64,000 nt of DNA from Sophora flavescens (GCA_030762895.1 CM061070.1:100830759-100894758), one strand, 5' to 3'. Shown: positions 9,538 through 21,338, counted from the first letter of the stretch. Translations and numbers: made by a program. Notes: generated by a model from the sequence alone, not told the origin.

Positions 9538-11167
9538 CAGACGGCCTTACAGCATGCATGCACGGAAGCCACCATTACCTAGCCTACTAGCCTACATTAC
9601 AACACACCTCTTTCAAATCAACTATAGGAAATGAACATTGCCTTTATTTTGCTCGGTCCGTTCCTTATATGTAATTGAGGATTACTAATCGTAAGCTCCT
9701 GTACATGCTCTTGAGGGCTGCTTCTCTTGTACTTCACTCTTGAGTATTTTCCTTGAAAGGTAAAATGGGGAACTCGTTCAGCCCATAGCTTCAAGAAGGA
9801 ACTATTCTTGCTTATCTTTGGCTATGGGTTTTATCGACTTGATGACAAACTATACCATATTTTTTCTATAGCTTCTATCTTCACTCTTTATATAATTACT
9901 TCTTCTATTGTTCTTCACTTCTTTCTCCATTCCACTTTACAAACTATACTAATTAACCGTTACGGTCAATTTCTAATAACAAGAAAACCGCCATTTTCAT
10001 GAAACTCACTCAACCTGCGAGTAGATTGAACCCAAATGACTTTAATTCATGCATTCATCAGAATGAGAAGAAAGAGCAAACAATAAAATAAACCCACGTA
10101 CCTAATTAGCAACGTCCGAAGCAACCAGATCTTGAAGCGCAAAGCAGAACATGAGCGTAAACAACCCCGAGACGAAGGCTAAGCAATGGGGCACAGTAAT
10201 TTGGGGTTAGGGTTCAGACAACTGATTTGGGGATTAGGGAATGGGGCTCATGTTCGTTGCATATTTGGGAATTTGAGATTGAAATCTGATTTTGTTTAAT
10301 GAGGTTTAAACTTGGATGCCGTTGATTTTTCTTAACTTAATAACTGAACTGTAATTGAGTTACTGAACGGAATTGCTAAAATATTTAAAATGGGTTCAGG
10401 TATGAGAACTGGCTCTACTGAAATGGGTTTATGCACACCCCTACAAAGTGTCGTCAAGGAGTGATTTGACCAGCTTCCACTCTTGGAGGAAGTACTTGTG
10501 CAGCACTCTCTCCTTAGCAGTCGCACTCACTGTGACTCAAGCGGAGACGAGAGACAGAGAAATGGAGGGCGCCTCCTACCCAGGGTTCAGTTCAGAGGAA
10601 CCCGTTCCCTTTTTTCACATTCAGATTCAGTTCAGTGGGAATTACTATTGACACCGTGTTTTTTACTTCAAACACCTGTCTCACATTTTTTTTAATTTTT
10701 CTTTTTCAAAATACCCATAACTCATCTTATACACCACTATCGTTTTTTTAGACATATTATACACGACTATCGTTCACCATTGTAAAGCTGGGAAAGAATT
10801 ATTTCTCATGCTTTATCCTCCAATAAAATCTCCACCATCTATCAATAAGAGGATAAAGACAGTATTTATTTATAATATAATAAAAGGGGAGAGGAGGTTT
10901 AATTCATGGTTTGGATTGAGTGATTTTGGAGAGAGGGAAGTGGGGGAGGAAAAAACATGTGTGTTTGGATGTGAAGAGAAAATAGGGGAGAGAGAAAAAT
11001 GATAAATGGGACTCATGCAAAATAAAACCTCTCCAAAAATAGAGAGAAAACTAATCAAAGTGGGGACAAAATTTAAACTACCAATTTCATCCTTTCATTT
11101 TCAACAATGACATCAAAGTATTATTGTTATAAGAGCAAAAATAATAGAAAATGAATAGATTTTTAGG
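9538..11167. other. Intergenic AT-rich DNA without a supported gene
   Basis: Frames of 60-85 codons exist, but none resembles a known protein or has a plausible start context. Near 9700-9760 there is U5-like sequence (CTTGTACTTCACTCTTGAG), which hints at an old LTR. A near-exact repeat TTATACACnACTATCGTT occurs at about 10726 and 10758. Purine-rich AGAGAGGGAAGTGGGGGAGG-type DNA lies at 10925-10950. Confidence 0.35.
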
Positions 11168-11301
11168 TTGTTTGGATTCAGAGAAAAATAAAAGAGATAC
11201 AAGAGAAAGAAAATTTAATTTTTAATACTATGACATTTTTCTCTTCTCTTCTACTTCCCTACTCACTATTTTCTTCCCTACTTCTCTCATTACCCAAACA
11301 A
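11168..11301. mobile_element. Possible short MITE
   Basis: The segment begins TTGTTTGGATTCAGAG and ends with the complement of TTGTTTGGGTAATGAGAG. That gives imperfect terminal inverted repeats around a segment that is purine-rich on the left and pyrimidine-rich on the right. The length is about 134 bp and no clear target duplication could be fixed. Confidence 0.35.
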
Positions 11302-12502
11302 AATAAGATTTCCTCCATATTATTTTCTAAATTATTTTCAAATTGAGAGTATTCATTTCCGTAAATTGCTTTTAAGGAGAAGCCGATATATTTGCTTACT
11401 AACTAAATTGCATGGCAACTGTTTTTTTAGAAAAAAGGTTTTTTTAAAATAATCTAAAAATTTGAAGCTTATATAAATAACTGTCAAATTTTTTTAAAAT
11501 AATAATATTCTTCTTTTTTTTATATCTACCGTAACTTGATATGTGTCGCCTTGCTATTGGTTATCATATCTTAATGGTTTTAATGCTTATTTTATTCAAA
11601 TATATATCAGCCTTAATGCTTTATGCCTTTTACTCCGTGTTTCACTTCAATTCATGTCAATTCAGAATACAGTTGTTTTGCCTTTTTCTGGTCATGTAAT
11701 CATTTAGCTCAGCTAGAGCTGATGAGGATTTGTGAAAGGCATTAAATGCTGACATCCTCTGACACACATGTTAACTTCAAGTTGAAAATTTGAGGGCATG
11801 TTTGTCTTTTACTTTTTCTGATTAAGCTTTCTTTTTCTTCTTCTAACGATGTTTTGTTCTATTCTACCAAGATAAATTATTTATATAAAAAAAGGGCCGC
11901 AGAAATTCAAATATATTCGTCTCCTCTTCCTTTTCTTCATCCTTTAACCTCTCCCCTTTTGCGTTCTCTATCACAAAAAGGTTTTCATCATCATTTTTTT
12001 TTCTCCTTTTTACTTTTAAAAAATAAAATTGAAACTTAATAAATCCAGTTTGATTGTGTAATTTTTTTTTATGAAAACAAAATCAGTTTTTCTCCTCAAC
12101 TCGGATCACACCTTCTACTTGTCCTTATCTCCCAAATTCATGCACATCCTCTTTCCTTTTGTACTTTTTCTCCAATCTCCTTTCCTTATGCTGTCAGAGC
12201 TACTACTGATTTCGGAGGTTCGTTAATTTTAATGGCATGCAAAATGGAGGGAAAATAACAAGGTGCTCTGCTCTCAACTAGAGTCTCCCGCTCCCAACCA
12301 AAGAAAATCTCACATAACTCTATTTTCTGAGCGGATAACTTTAATCTCCACTTATTCTATTTTGCATTATTATATATAGCAAAATTAAATCATGAACTAC
12401 AATAAGAACAAGTTTTAAGGCTTGATGTAAGGTTTAAGCTCTTGTCTAGATTGTTACTGGCTACTGCAACATACTCTCAGTTTCTGTTAACACAACATTG
12501 TT
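11302..12502. other. Intergenic AT-rich DNA
   Basis: No supported gene. The region is rich in poly-T and poly-pyrimidine runs, especially 11815-12190. It lies directly 5' of the APRT fragment and might hold the remains of an upstream intron, but no upstream APRT exon was recognised. Confidence 0.35.
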
Positions 12503-13297
12503 ATGAATCCAGGCAAAGTTATTTCTCAAGAGTATATTTTGGATTATGGAAGGGACTGTCTTGAGATGCAAGTTGGAGCCGTTGAACATGGTGAGCATGC
12601 TTTGGTGGTTGATGATTTGATTGCTACTGGTGGAAGACTCTGTGCAACTATGGACTTGCCAGGTAAATACTTGTGTGAAAATTCTAATGTAAACTGATTT
12701 TTTTTTTTTTTATAGTTAAACTGAAATTGGTAATATTAGAATATGCCATTGTTGGACAATATGGTGCTCCATTTTTATTTTTTCCATCTCTTTATTGAGT
12801 AAGTATAATTTCACGGATAGCTTAATTGGTCACGCTTGAGATATTTTTCTCCCTAATTCAATAGTATATTAGGGATTATTAGGCTAATATTTGAGGCACT
12901 TTGACTTGTGTATTTTATATGGTTATATTTAAGTGCGCATAACATTCATGGTTTATTCCTGATATTAGTGAATAAGCTGATCGAAACATGGTTTCTTATT
13001 TCCTTATCTCTGCTCTGGTAATATGCAAATTCATTTGACTAATCATATATAAAGTTTCATTAATAGGTAATTAGTAGTGGTGTTCTTTTATTGAATATGA
13101 TTTATGTATCTACGTGATCAACGGTCCTATTGCATCACAAGAAGCTTTTTCTTTAGAATAAGCTTACAAATGCATTATTTGCTTTATACGCCCACTTCAT
13201 TTGTTGCATGTCTCCTAATGTCATCTTGGGATTTGATTTATTGAATGTTTTTTGTGTTTCAGAATGTGTGGGAGTAGAGGTAGTGGAGTGCGCATCC
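12503..13297 (+). pseudogene. Adenine phosphoribosyltransferase fragment (two partial exons)
   Basis: APRT makes AMP from adenine and PRPP in purine salvage. The frame from 12511 to 12662 reads PGKVISQEYILDYGRDCLEM, then VGAVEHGEHALVVDDLIATGG. The run VVDDLIATGG is the PRPP-binding signature of the family (VVDDLxATGGT). The usual T after ATGG is R here. A GT donor at 12663 and an AG acceptor before 13263 enclose a 600-bp intron. The frame resumes as E-CVGVEVVECAS, the expected next segment. Homology then stops and a TAG follows at 13313-13315. The N-terminal third and the C-terminal exons are missing, so this is a broken segmental copy that kept its intron, not a processed copy. Confidence 0.8.
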
Positions 13298-13315
13298 ATT
13301 TTTCATTTTTTGTAG

Positions 13316-14089
13316 AGAATATTTTTGAATATTCTCCATTTTTCATTGGAGGTTCATTAATTGTTGTGTTGGTGGGAAACTACAAATTTTTCCTCCATGT
13401 TGCATGCCATTCAAATTGAATTTATCTATAAAAAGACCACTTCAATGTTGTTACTTCATTGCTTTATGGGATTCCGGGCATTGTTGCCTTTTCATGGCCT
13501 TGAGATTGGAAATGATAATCCGGTCAATTCCTATTAGTTATAGGATGCTCATAAGTAGTGAATGAAATAGATACAAATTACAGCACATTACATGTTTGCA
13601 TGTTGCATAAATGAGAAGGTTTAAGATTAGGATGTGTACCTGGTGGTGCTGAAGGATCCATTACAATAGTGTTCAACTTTCCTATCCAGGGAATATCTTC
13701 CTGTAAGTCTTCCTGAAGTGAGTGAGAAGTGAGATTGAACTCCTCCCAACCTGATAAGTCTATTTTGATTATTCACCATAAATAAAACTGTTAATGGGGG
13801 GCAGTTTTATAACTCATCGGATGAGATTAGCGGGACCTCTCATAAGGCTTGTATAAATGGCCTAACCCATCATGATCCAATTATAAGACAAAGCCCAAAT
13901 TACAATATTCATAAAATTGACCCATGCATTATTAGAAATAAAAGAAATTCCATAATTGATATATTAATGATTAATGATTTTAATTGTTGATAAATGATAA
14001 TCCATACAAGAGATAAAGAAAGTTCAACAATTCTCCCACTTGGATAATATCAGTCAACCATTAAAATACAAGAATCATTAAGACTAGGA
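13316..14089. other. Noncoding DNA between the APRT fragment and R2
   Basis: No gene was recognised. A short perfect-stem palindrome (GAGAATAT-TTTTG-ATATTCTC) lies at about 13315-13337, flanked by CCATTTTTCATT on both sides. The remainder is AT-rich and structureless to the eye. Confidence 0.35.
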
Positions 14090-14114
14090 TAGGGGTGGCC
14101 CTCAGCATAGTCGA
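14090..14114. mobile_element. Left terminus of a possible hAT-like remnant, split by R2
   Basis: The sequence AGGGGTGGCCCTCAGC before R2 and GGTGGGCGATCGCCCAGGGC after it (from 19135) become contiguous when R2 and one GTCGA copy are removed. This GC-rich stretch, followed by CCCCAATTTTTTGGGGGC, resembles terminal sequence often seen in plant hAT elements. The opposite end was not found. Confidence 0.3.
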
Positions 14115-14993
14115 TGATGTGATCCTAGGAAACACAACCTTAATGGGTCAATGGGGACAAGTCAACTTTGAAACAAATCCAAATCAAACATACTTCACAA
14201 TTTTGGCTGTTTCTTGTGTTGTAGATGTCTAATTGAAGTGACCTTGGATGCGTTGGAAAGCTTAGAAGATTATCTACAAATCTTATTTTTGACTCAAGAC
14301 CTGATTCGATGTCTATCATGACTTAAATTGGGCTACAAGTTTAGCACAAAATTTTGTACGGGTTTTGATTTAGTTAGACTTGTAATTGGGCTTAAGAGTG
14401 TTCCAAGCCCATTAGGACTTAGAGTAACTTACACCTCAAGTAAGACTAGCTTGCATCTTAAGTTAGAGTAGCTTGCACTTCAAGTTAGTCTAGCTTGCAC
14501 CATAAGTAGGATGAGCTTATAAATAGGCTTCATGTAAATCATTTTTCAAGTTTTGAATACAATTGAGTTTTCTCACACTTGAGATCGTTAGAGAGAGTTG
14601 AGAGTCTCCTCTTCTTGGTTCATGAGTTGAATCATTGATTCTTATCTTGAATTTCCATATTCGAGTGGCGAATCTTTCTTTGCTATTCAAATTCAATCTT
14701 ATTCTCCAAGAAGAATGACTTTGTAACGCCATTTTCCTTCTTCCCTACCTCTTCCATTTTCTGTTTTGTTCTTTAATTCTTTCTCTTTAATTCATGTCAT
14801 TTACTTCTTGCAATTTACTTTGTAGTTCTTATATCAATTGTTCTTCTCTTCTACTCCTTTTGGTTTCTCTTGATTTTTCACTTGAAGATCAAGTTTATTC
14901 TCTTGTTCTTATTTGTGTTTGATCTTGAATTTCTATCAATTGAATTCAAAGAAAGCTCCTAAAATGTTAGTGATCTATGTCAAGATCACATCA
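14115..14993 (+). repeat. 5' LTR of R2
   Basis: 879 bp with TG...CA borders, aligned end to end with 18261-19129. The two copies differ by scattered substitutions and a few small indels. A TATA box (TATAAATA) is at 14518-14525. Confidence 0.92.
14518..14525 (+). promoter_or_regulatory. TATA box in R2 5' LTR
   Basis: TATAAATA is preceded by GATGAGCT and is conserved in the 3' LTR at about 18654. Its position is in the second half of U3, as expected for the element promoter. Confidence 0.6.
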
Positions 14994-14995
14994 AG

Positions 14996-15008
14996 TGGTA
15001 TCTAGAGC
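14996..15008 (+). promoter_or_regulatory. Primer binding site of R2
   Basis: TGGTATCTAGAGC starts two bases after the 5' LTR. It resembles the tRNA-iMet complement TGGTATCAGAGC with one inserted base and weak 3' agreement. Confidence 0.6.
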
Positions 15009-16447
15009 TAGTTCTTTGAATCTTCAATTGTTTTGAATTTTTTATCAATTTTTTTTTCAAATTCTATGATGATTCTTGAGTTGGAGTCATTTTCATGATG
15101 AACTCATTTGAGTTTTGGCGTCATTAATCACTTGAAATTGGATGATGAAATTCAAATTGAATCCAATTGTGATCATGAATCTAGAATTTGAAATGAGTTT
15201 GAATTGATTTTGCTTGAATTTTGGTGAAATTGAGTTTTCCCTCCACTTTTCACCCTAGCTTTTGGCACCATACATGTGCATGTGATCATAGAATACATGT
15301 GAATTTTGGTTGCATCTTGAAATTCAAGCATAAATCTCTTTCCCTTACTTTGTGAGTTTGAACAAATTGAAATTTCAAATTGAAATTTCAATTCACAATA
15401 GTAAGCTAAATTCAAATTTTAATCAAAAGTGTTTCAATGTTTTCAAATTTTTAGAACCTATTAGATCTTCATGAAATTCAAATTGTGGAAATGATGTGTT
15501 TATCATCCACTTGAATGAAATATCTAGGTCTCTAGTTACTTGATTTGTGCTCATACACTTGGAAATTATTTTACACTACTTCAATTGTTCATATTTCCAA
15601 GTATTACACTAATATTGTTCAAATTTGTTCATGCTTGAAGGATCTCATTTGTAATTCGAAAATTTCTTTGTAATTGCTGTGAAATTGCAATAATTAAAAG
15701 TCAAGTGACTGAAATTTTTAAAAAAATAAAAAAAAATCTGGTGTAAAAAGAAAAAGTGGGCCAAAACCGTAAATTTACAAAGTTTTGGGGCAAAAGTGCA
15801 AATTCTGGAAAATACCAGCAAAAGGTAAAAGACTTGCCACCATTTCACATGCTTGTATTTGTATAGATCCTTCACAAATTGGTGTAACACATTTCACATT
15901 GATCATTACTTGTTCAACCACACTTTGATTAAATTTGAATCACACTTTGTTGACCTCTTTCAACTTGTCTTCTTCACATCAATTTGAGTGTGCACTTGTC
16001 TTCTAAACTCCATTAGTTTTGTATTAGTTGTTTTCAAAATTCTTGACCTCTCTGAATTGATTGCCTATTGATTGATTTGTCATTTGTTTAATGGAGAGTA
16101 ATTGTTGAGATCTTGTTTCAACTTGTAGATCTCTTGAGGAGGAAACTCTTGAGTGGAAAGAGACAAGAGAGAAAATCATCTTGTAAAAGTCTACATTGAG
16201 TGATATACACGAGTGGAAATCTTTAAGTTAATGGTGAGTGAGTGGTGAGATCCTTGTAATATTTATTTTTGACTTGTAATTCTTTTCATTCACTTGTTCT
16301 TTAAGTGTATTTGTTCCTTATTGGATTGTACTTGACTCTTTTGATTTTTGGTGGTGTAATTGTTCTTATTGGTGTAATCTTCATTTTATTTGTGTACTTT
16401 TCAATTCTCTGGAATTTGTATGTAATTTCTCAAATTGTAAGTGCACC
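15009..16447 (+). other. Long untranslated leader of R2
   Basis: About 1.4 kb lies between the primer site and the gag start. It is rich in TTGAATT/AATTCAA words and has no long open frame on the sense strand. Long leaders of this kind are common in plant gypsy elements and probably hold packaging signals. Confidence 0.5.
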
Positions 16448-17542
16448 ATGACTTCACTACATGAAGAAGACAATGAAGATTCTCCTCCATCATCACCAAG
16501 AACAAGGAACTTGAATAGGAAGTTGGATAGAATGACAAGGAACTTAGAAAGAGTGTTTGAAAGATTAGAAGTACTTGAGAACAAAAAAGGATCAAGGCAT
16601 GACAACTCACATAGAGGTTTATCAAATTTGGAAGAAAATGAACATAGACCTAGATTTGATAGATGGAGACATAGACATGAACATCGAGGGAGTAGGAATG
16701 AGAAGAATGACAAGTTACATAATGTGAAGGTGAGGATCCATAGCTTCCATGGGAAGAGTGATACCGATGCTTACTTGGAATGGGATACCAAATTGGAGCA
16801 CATATTCTCTTGCTGCTACTATAGTGAAGAAAAGAAAGTAAAGGTAGTTAGTCTAGGATTTCATGATTATGCTTTAATTTGGTGGGATCAATTGTGTAAA
16901 GAGAGAAGAAGGTATGATGAGGAACCAATTAGTACTTGGAGAGAAATGAAGAGGGTTTTGAGAAAAAGATATGTGCCTTCAAGCTACACTAGAGACCAAC
17001 AACATGCACTCAAGGTTGAAGCACAACTGAAGAGAAAGAACTCCTTCAAGAAGGAGGGTGACTCATCAAAACAACTTGGAGTTGTTGGTAAAAGTGGATC
17101 AAAGGTCACATTTCCTAACTCTAAACCTTCCACTTCTACCCTTTCTTCTTTTCATTCTATGTACCACAACAAAAAGATTACTCTTGTACCCCTCTCTACT
17201 AAAGAAATCGGTGAGGCTCAAACAAAAATTAGAGAGAAAAGGGAGCTTGAGAGAAAAGCCAAGAGTGAAAAAGAAGAAAAAGAAATAAATGCAAAAGAAA
17301 AGAATGTGCCAAAAAATAATATGGAAAAGACAATTGGCACAAGTGAGCAAAACTTTCACTACAATCAAAAGGTTAAAGAACAAGACGGCAAAGAATGCAT
17401 AATTTTAAAAGAAAAAGAAGTAAAGAAAATACCTTTGGAAAACCATCCATTGTATTTACTTTACTCCAACATTTTTTGTAACAAGTCTCTTCCATCTTTT
17501 TCTTTACCTACTACCTTTGAGTTTCTTTTGGATAAACTTTAA
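16448..17542 (+). CDS. R2 Gag protein
   Basis: This 364-residue frame starts at a good ATG (MTSLHEEDNEDSPPSS). It has a coiled N-terminal part (NLNRKLDRMTRNLERVFERLE), an Arg/His-rich stretch (RFDRWRHRHEHRGSRNEK) and then a gypsy capsid core (FHGKSDTDAYLEWDTKLEHIF, ALIWWDQLC, ISTWREMKRVLRKRYVPSSY). The C-terminal third is a long Lys/Glu-rich helix. No CCHC zinc knuckle is visible, which is unusual for an autonomous gypsy Gag. The stop at 17540-17542 separates it from the polymerase remnant. It could still be translated and packaged in trans. Confidence 0.75.
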   Translation: MTSLHEEDNEDSPPSSPRTRNLNRKLDRMTRNLERVFERLEVLENKKGSRHDNSHRGLSNLEENEHRPRFDRWRHRHEHRGSRNEKNDKLHNVKVRIHSFHGKSDTDAYLEWDTKLEHIFSCCYYSEEKKVKVVSLGFHDYALIWWDQLCKERRRYDEEPISTWREMKRVLRKRYVPSSYTRDQQHALKVEAQLKRKNSFKKEGDSSKQLGVVGKSGSKVTFPNSKPSTSTLSSFHSMYHNKKITLVPLSTKEIGEAQTKIREKRELERKAKSEKEEKEINAKEKNVPKNNMEKTIGTSEQNFHYNQKVKEQDGKECIILKEKEVKKIPLENHPLYLLYSNIFCNKSLPSFSLPTTFEFLLDKL

Positions 17543-18103
17543 GTCACTCCTCAAGAAACTAAAGAAATTCAAAGGCTTCTAGTAATCTACAATGATGCTA
17601 TCTTGGTACATAGAAAAACACAAGTAAATCTTCTTGAACATTTAAAATGTGTTTTGTTATTACTTAAGAAAGAAAAACCTTTTGCTAATCTTGAAAAATA
17701 CACTTTTTGCACCACCAAAGTGAAATGTTTGGACTATGTTTTAAGTGCTAAAAGTGTGCATATTGATAAGGTTAAAAGTAAGGTAAATGAAGTTTTCTTA
17801 GTAGGGCAACCAATTAATAATATTCAACTTAATGATGTTTGCTTGCCTACTAATACCTCGACCTTAACTATGTGCATTGAACCTATTTTGCAAATTCAAA
17901 AGCAACTAATGCACAACCATCAAGGCTTCCATTCATTGAGAGAACTAAGACACATATTAAATATCTTTCCAAACGTTTCTCTCAATAATGGACAAACATT
18001 ACCAAACAACCTTCAAGGGATTACACCTTGTGAAAAATATTTGAAAGGGTTGTTCACAAAACTTGTTTTCAAAAGGGTGGTTTTTGACCCGGGAGGATGA
18101 GTT
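17543..18103 (+). pseudogene. R2 reverse transcriptase remnant
   Basis: The frame after gag reads YNDAILVHRKTQVNLLEHL, then LKKEKPFANLEKYTFCTTKV. This is the segment around the reverse transcriptase YxDD box and the following hinge. The catalytic box is YNDA (17588-17599), so the second Asp is lost. Upstream RT, protease, RNase H and integrase are absent. The frame ends with VVFDPGG. This is a deletion scar, not a working enzyme. Confidence 0.7.
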
Positions 18104-18260
18104 GAGAATTACAACGATAATAAGGGAGCTGCCTTCCCAAATAAGGGAGTTTCCTTCCCCAAAACTTTTTTTTAGGATCTTGATAAAAGAATAAACCTAA
18201 GCATCTTCTCTTTAATGTAGGATTAAAATTCGGGACTAATTTTCTTCAAGAATGAGGGGA

Positions 18261-19129
18261 TGATGTGATCCTATGAAGCACAACCTTAATGGGCCAATTG
18301 GGGCAAGTCAACTTTGAAGCAAATCAAAATCAAACATACTTCACAATTTTGGCTGTTTCTTGAGTTGTAGATGTCCCGATTGAAGTGATCTTGGATGTGT
18401 TGGAAAGCTTAGAAGATTATCTACAAATCTTATTTTTGACTCAAGACCTGATTCGGTGTCTATCATGACTTAAATTTGGCTATGAGTTTAGCACGAAATT
18501 TTGTACGGGTTTTGATTTAGTTAGGCTTGTAATTGGGCTTAAGAGTGTTCCAAGCCCATTAGGACTTAGAGTAGCTTACACCTCAAGTAAGACTAGCTTG
18601 CATCTTAAGTTAGAGCAGCTTGCACTTCAATTGCACCAAAAGTTGGATGAGCTTATAAATAGGCTTCATGTAAATCATTTTTCAAGTTTTGAATACAATT
18701 GAGTTTTCTCACACTTGAGATTGCTAGAGAGAGTTGAGAGTCTCCTATTCTTGGTTCATGAGTTGAACCATTGATTCTTATCTTGAATTTCCATATTCAA
18801 GTGGTGAATTTTCCTTGGCTTATCAAATTCAATCTTCTTTTCCAACAAGAATGACTTTGTGGCGCCATTCTCCTTCTTCTCTACCTCATCCATTTTCTAT
18901 TTTGTTCTTTAATTCTTGCTCTTTAATTTATGTCATTTACTTCTTGCAATTTACTTTCTAGTTCAAATATCAGTTGTTCTTCTCTTCTACTCCTTTTGGT
19001 TTCTCTTGATTCTTCACTTGAAGATCAAGTTTATTCTATTGTTCTTGTTTGTGTTTGATCTTGAATTTATAGAAATTGAATTCAAAGAAAGATCCTAAAA
19101 TGTTAGTGATCTATGTCAAGATCACATCA
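18261..19129 (+). repeat. 3' LTR of R2
   Basis: 869 bp, preceded by the polypurine tract and ending GATCACATCA. It is slightly shorter than the 5' copy because of a small deletion near 18628, where the 5' LTR has an additional GTTAGTCTAGCTTGC-like segment. Confidence 0.92.
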
Positions 19130-19134
19130 GTCGA

Positions 19135-20032
19135 GGTGGGCGATCGCCCAGGGCCCCAATTTTTTGGGGGCACCAGATAGTATAAAATTTTACATAGCAT
19201 ATATAAATATTATATAAAAAATTTATATAATTTACTTTTTTATCAATAAAAAAAATAAGGTGATTTCTTCCATACCGTTCTAAAATTGGGGCCGGATTTA
19301 CCCAGCTCATGTGGACCAATGAGGTTCTGCCAACCAAGTCCAGTTCATTTAAAATGGTCCACCTTTTCAAAGGCTCGGTCAAATCTCACTAGGGGCATTT
19401 ATGCAAAAATCATAAACACCGATATGTGAAGTTCCCCTTATGTCCTTCATTCATCCCCTTCTTTACAAAATTAGAACACCAGCTAAATCACGTACTCCAA
19501 ACCCAACCTAAAACCTAATCATTCATCTGCATCACTGACCAACAATGGTTTGGTTTCGACGGCCTCACCCACACCCTGTCCACTGCCACCACTGTTCGAC
19601 TGCGGCATCCAAAACGCAGACCACTACTACCCTTATTTCCCCCTTTGATTCCAGACGAACGTGAGCTGTAACAAATGAACTAATCCGGGATGCCTGGAGG
19701 TGGAAGACAGAAGCGGGAGGAAACATCGTTGCAAGATGAGCGCGGACGAAATCAACGTCCAAAACAAGGGGGAAGGAATGGCGCCGTCGAAAACATGGGG
19801 GGAGGAAGGGTCACCATCGCAAACAAGGGGGAAAATGGCCACCGCCGACTGGGTTGTGGACGGCACCATCGAACTTCTATGGCTATGGACAAGGTGCGGG
19901 GTTCAGGTTCTAGGTAACTTTTAGGTTGGAGATTGAGGTTATGGTGAAGGAGGGGCCGCCGCCGATTGGGTTGTTGAACGCCAACGAACAGGGGTAGTGT
20001 GGGTATGGTGATGATGATGCGTTTAGGTTTAG
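19135..20032. other. Noncoding DNA between R2 and R3, including hAT-like remnant
   Basis: The first 60 bp continue the possible hAT-like terminus split by R2. The rest has no recognised gene. A GC-richer section at 19540-20030 contains overlapping frames of 65-80 codons on both strands with biased composition (Arg, Gly, Glu), but none looks like a protein family. Confidence 0.35.
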
Positions 20033-21338
20033 TGTAACACCCTGTTTTCTCGCATCTTAACCAGTAATTATTTTTTGTATTTTTACCGGGGATCCAGAAA
20101 ATGATTTTGAGGAAAAAAATCATAGTTGAAACCTTTTATATCAAATGAAGTTATGGCTAAATTTTGGGTTTAAAACTCAGACAGAAATCGGTCCGCGTTT
20201 TTACCGATAGTATAGTTTTATACCAGCAGAAACTCTAATTTGACCCGAAACTGAAAAATTCTAGATTTTATCATAATTTCATTGATAAAGTCTATTTCTA
20301 AAATTTTCGCACAAAAAAAAATATATTTTATTCGGTCGAATTTGGTGAAAAACGATTGAAAACCCTAATCGGGTAAACGACGGAGCTGGATACGAGACTG
20401 CAGAGGCATGCCGGGAGATAGGAACGACGAGTCATCACCTACATGAGTCACCATGGTGAGTCACCTTCATGAATCATCAAGGTAATGATGAGTTTTGAAA
20501 AATATCTCAAAGTATCCATAAATATCTTAACTTACATGTAAAATGATCGAAATGCCCTTGCTCTTCTTTTTTAATTCCAAATGGATCCAACCAATTTTGG
20601 ACCATTTGCCCTTGATAATTTTAATCCCCTCTCTCTCTCTCTTAAACATTCATTCACTTCATTTTTCACATAAACACCAAACATGTTAAGTTTCCAAGTT
20701 TCAAAGATCAAAGAACATAAGTTCATTTCTCTTCCTTCTCACCTCCATGTAAATTTCAGTCATGACTACATATTGGAGGTACAAGCGTCATTTAAAAATT
20801 CTAAGACCATATTCTTACTCCCCTAGACGATTTAAACACTTTTTATTTCACACAAAATTCCATTTTGAGCTTGTTTGCAAAATGGGTTTTCTAGAGCTTC
20901 AAAGTTTTCATGGGTTGTTCTTCACTTTTCTATCAACCAAGAGGCAATCTCTCTTGATTCATGTTAGTGATCTTGTTCCTTGCTTCATGGTCTTCATTCA
21001 TATTCATGTATTTATTTCTAGTTCCATATTCTTGACAATTCATGGAAAAATTCATAGGAATTTGCATGAATTATATTTTGAACTTTTAATAAATTTTCCA
21101 CCATAGAAATACCTTTATCTACATGTCTACAAAAGGAATTTAAAAACAACTTATCCTAGCCCTATGAACAATACATTGGCAGTGAGCTTCCTCTAGGATT
21201 TTAGCCTTGGCTTTGTTTGATTTAACTTGGTATTTTGTATGGTTGATGAAGGTTGTATATTGGTTGTTGTTGGTGTGACTTTGTGGGTGGAGAGGAAAGA
21301 AGATTGAAGGATCTAATACAAAGAGCTTACTTGACTAC
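20033..21338 (+). repeat. LTR-like fragment R3, outermost layer of the nest
   Basis: The segment starts TGTAACACCCTG, a common opening for plant gypsy LTRs. It contains the degenerate AT-rich text of such LTRs (CATTCATTCACTTCATTTTT, a CTCTCTCTCTCT run at 20631-20642) and is split at 21338 by R4 with ACTAC duplicated. The remainder continues from 54130 for perhaps 50-60 bp. The far border and a partner LTR were not found, so solo LTR and truncated element are both possible. Confidence 0.5.

Larger units (their letters stand above)
14115..19129 (+). mobile_element. Ty3/gypsy retrotransposon R2, internally deleted
   Basis: The LTRs are 14115-14993 and 18261-19129. Each starts TGATGTGATC and ends GATCACATCA, a perfect 10-bp inverted terminus. 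The insertion is flanked by the 5-bp duplication GTCGA (14110-14114 and 19130-19134). A tRNA-iMet-like primer site follows the 5' LTR and a purine-rich AAGAATGAGGGGA precedes the 3' LTR. The interior holds a gag frame and a reverse transcriptase remnant. Protease, most of the polymerase, RNase H and integrase are missing, so the element is non-autonomous. The length is 5015 bp. Confidence 0.93.

Noticed and set aside
10448..10695. Two overlapping frames of about 67-70 codons upstream of the poly-T region
   Set aside because: No family resemblance, no splice context and competing frames on the same strand.
19690..19924. Overlapping Gly/Arg/Glu-rich frames of about 75 codons
   Set aside because: They overlap on both strands, have biased composition and match no family; composition alone explains them.
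20762..21106. A 114-codon frame starting MTTYWRYKRHLK
   Set aside because: It lies wholly within the R3 LTR-like sequence and has no recognisable domain, so it is probably chance.
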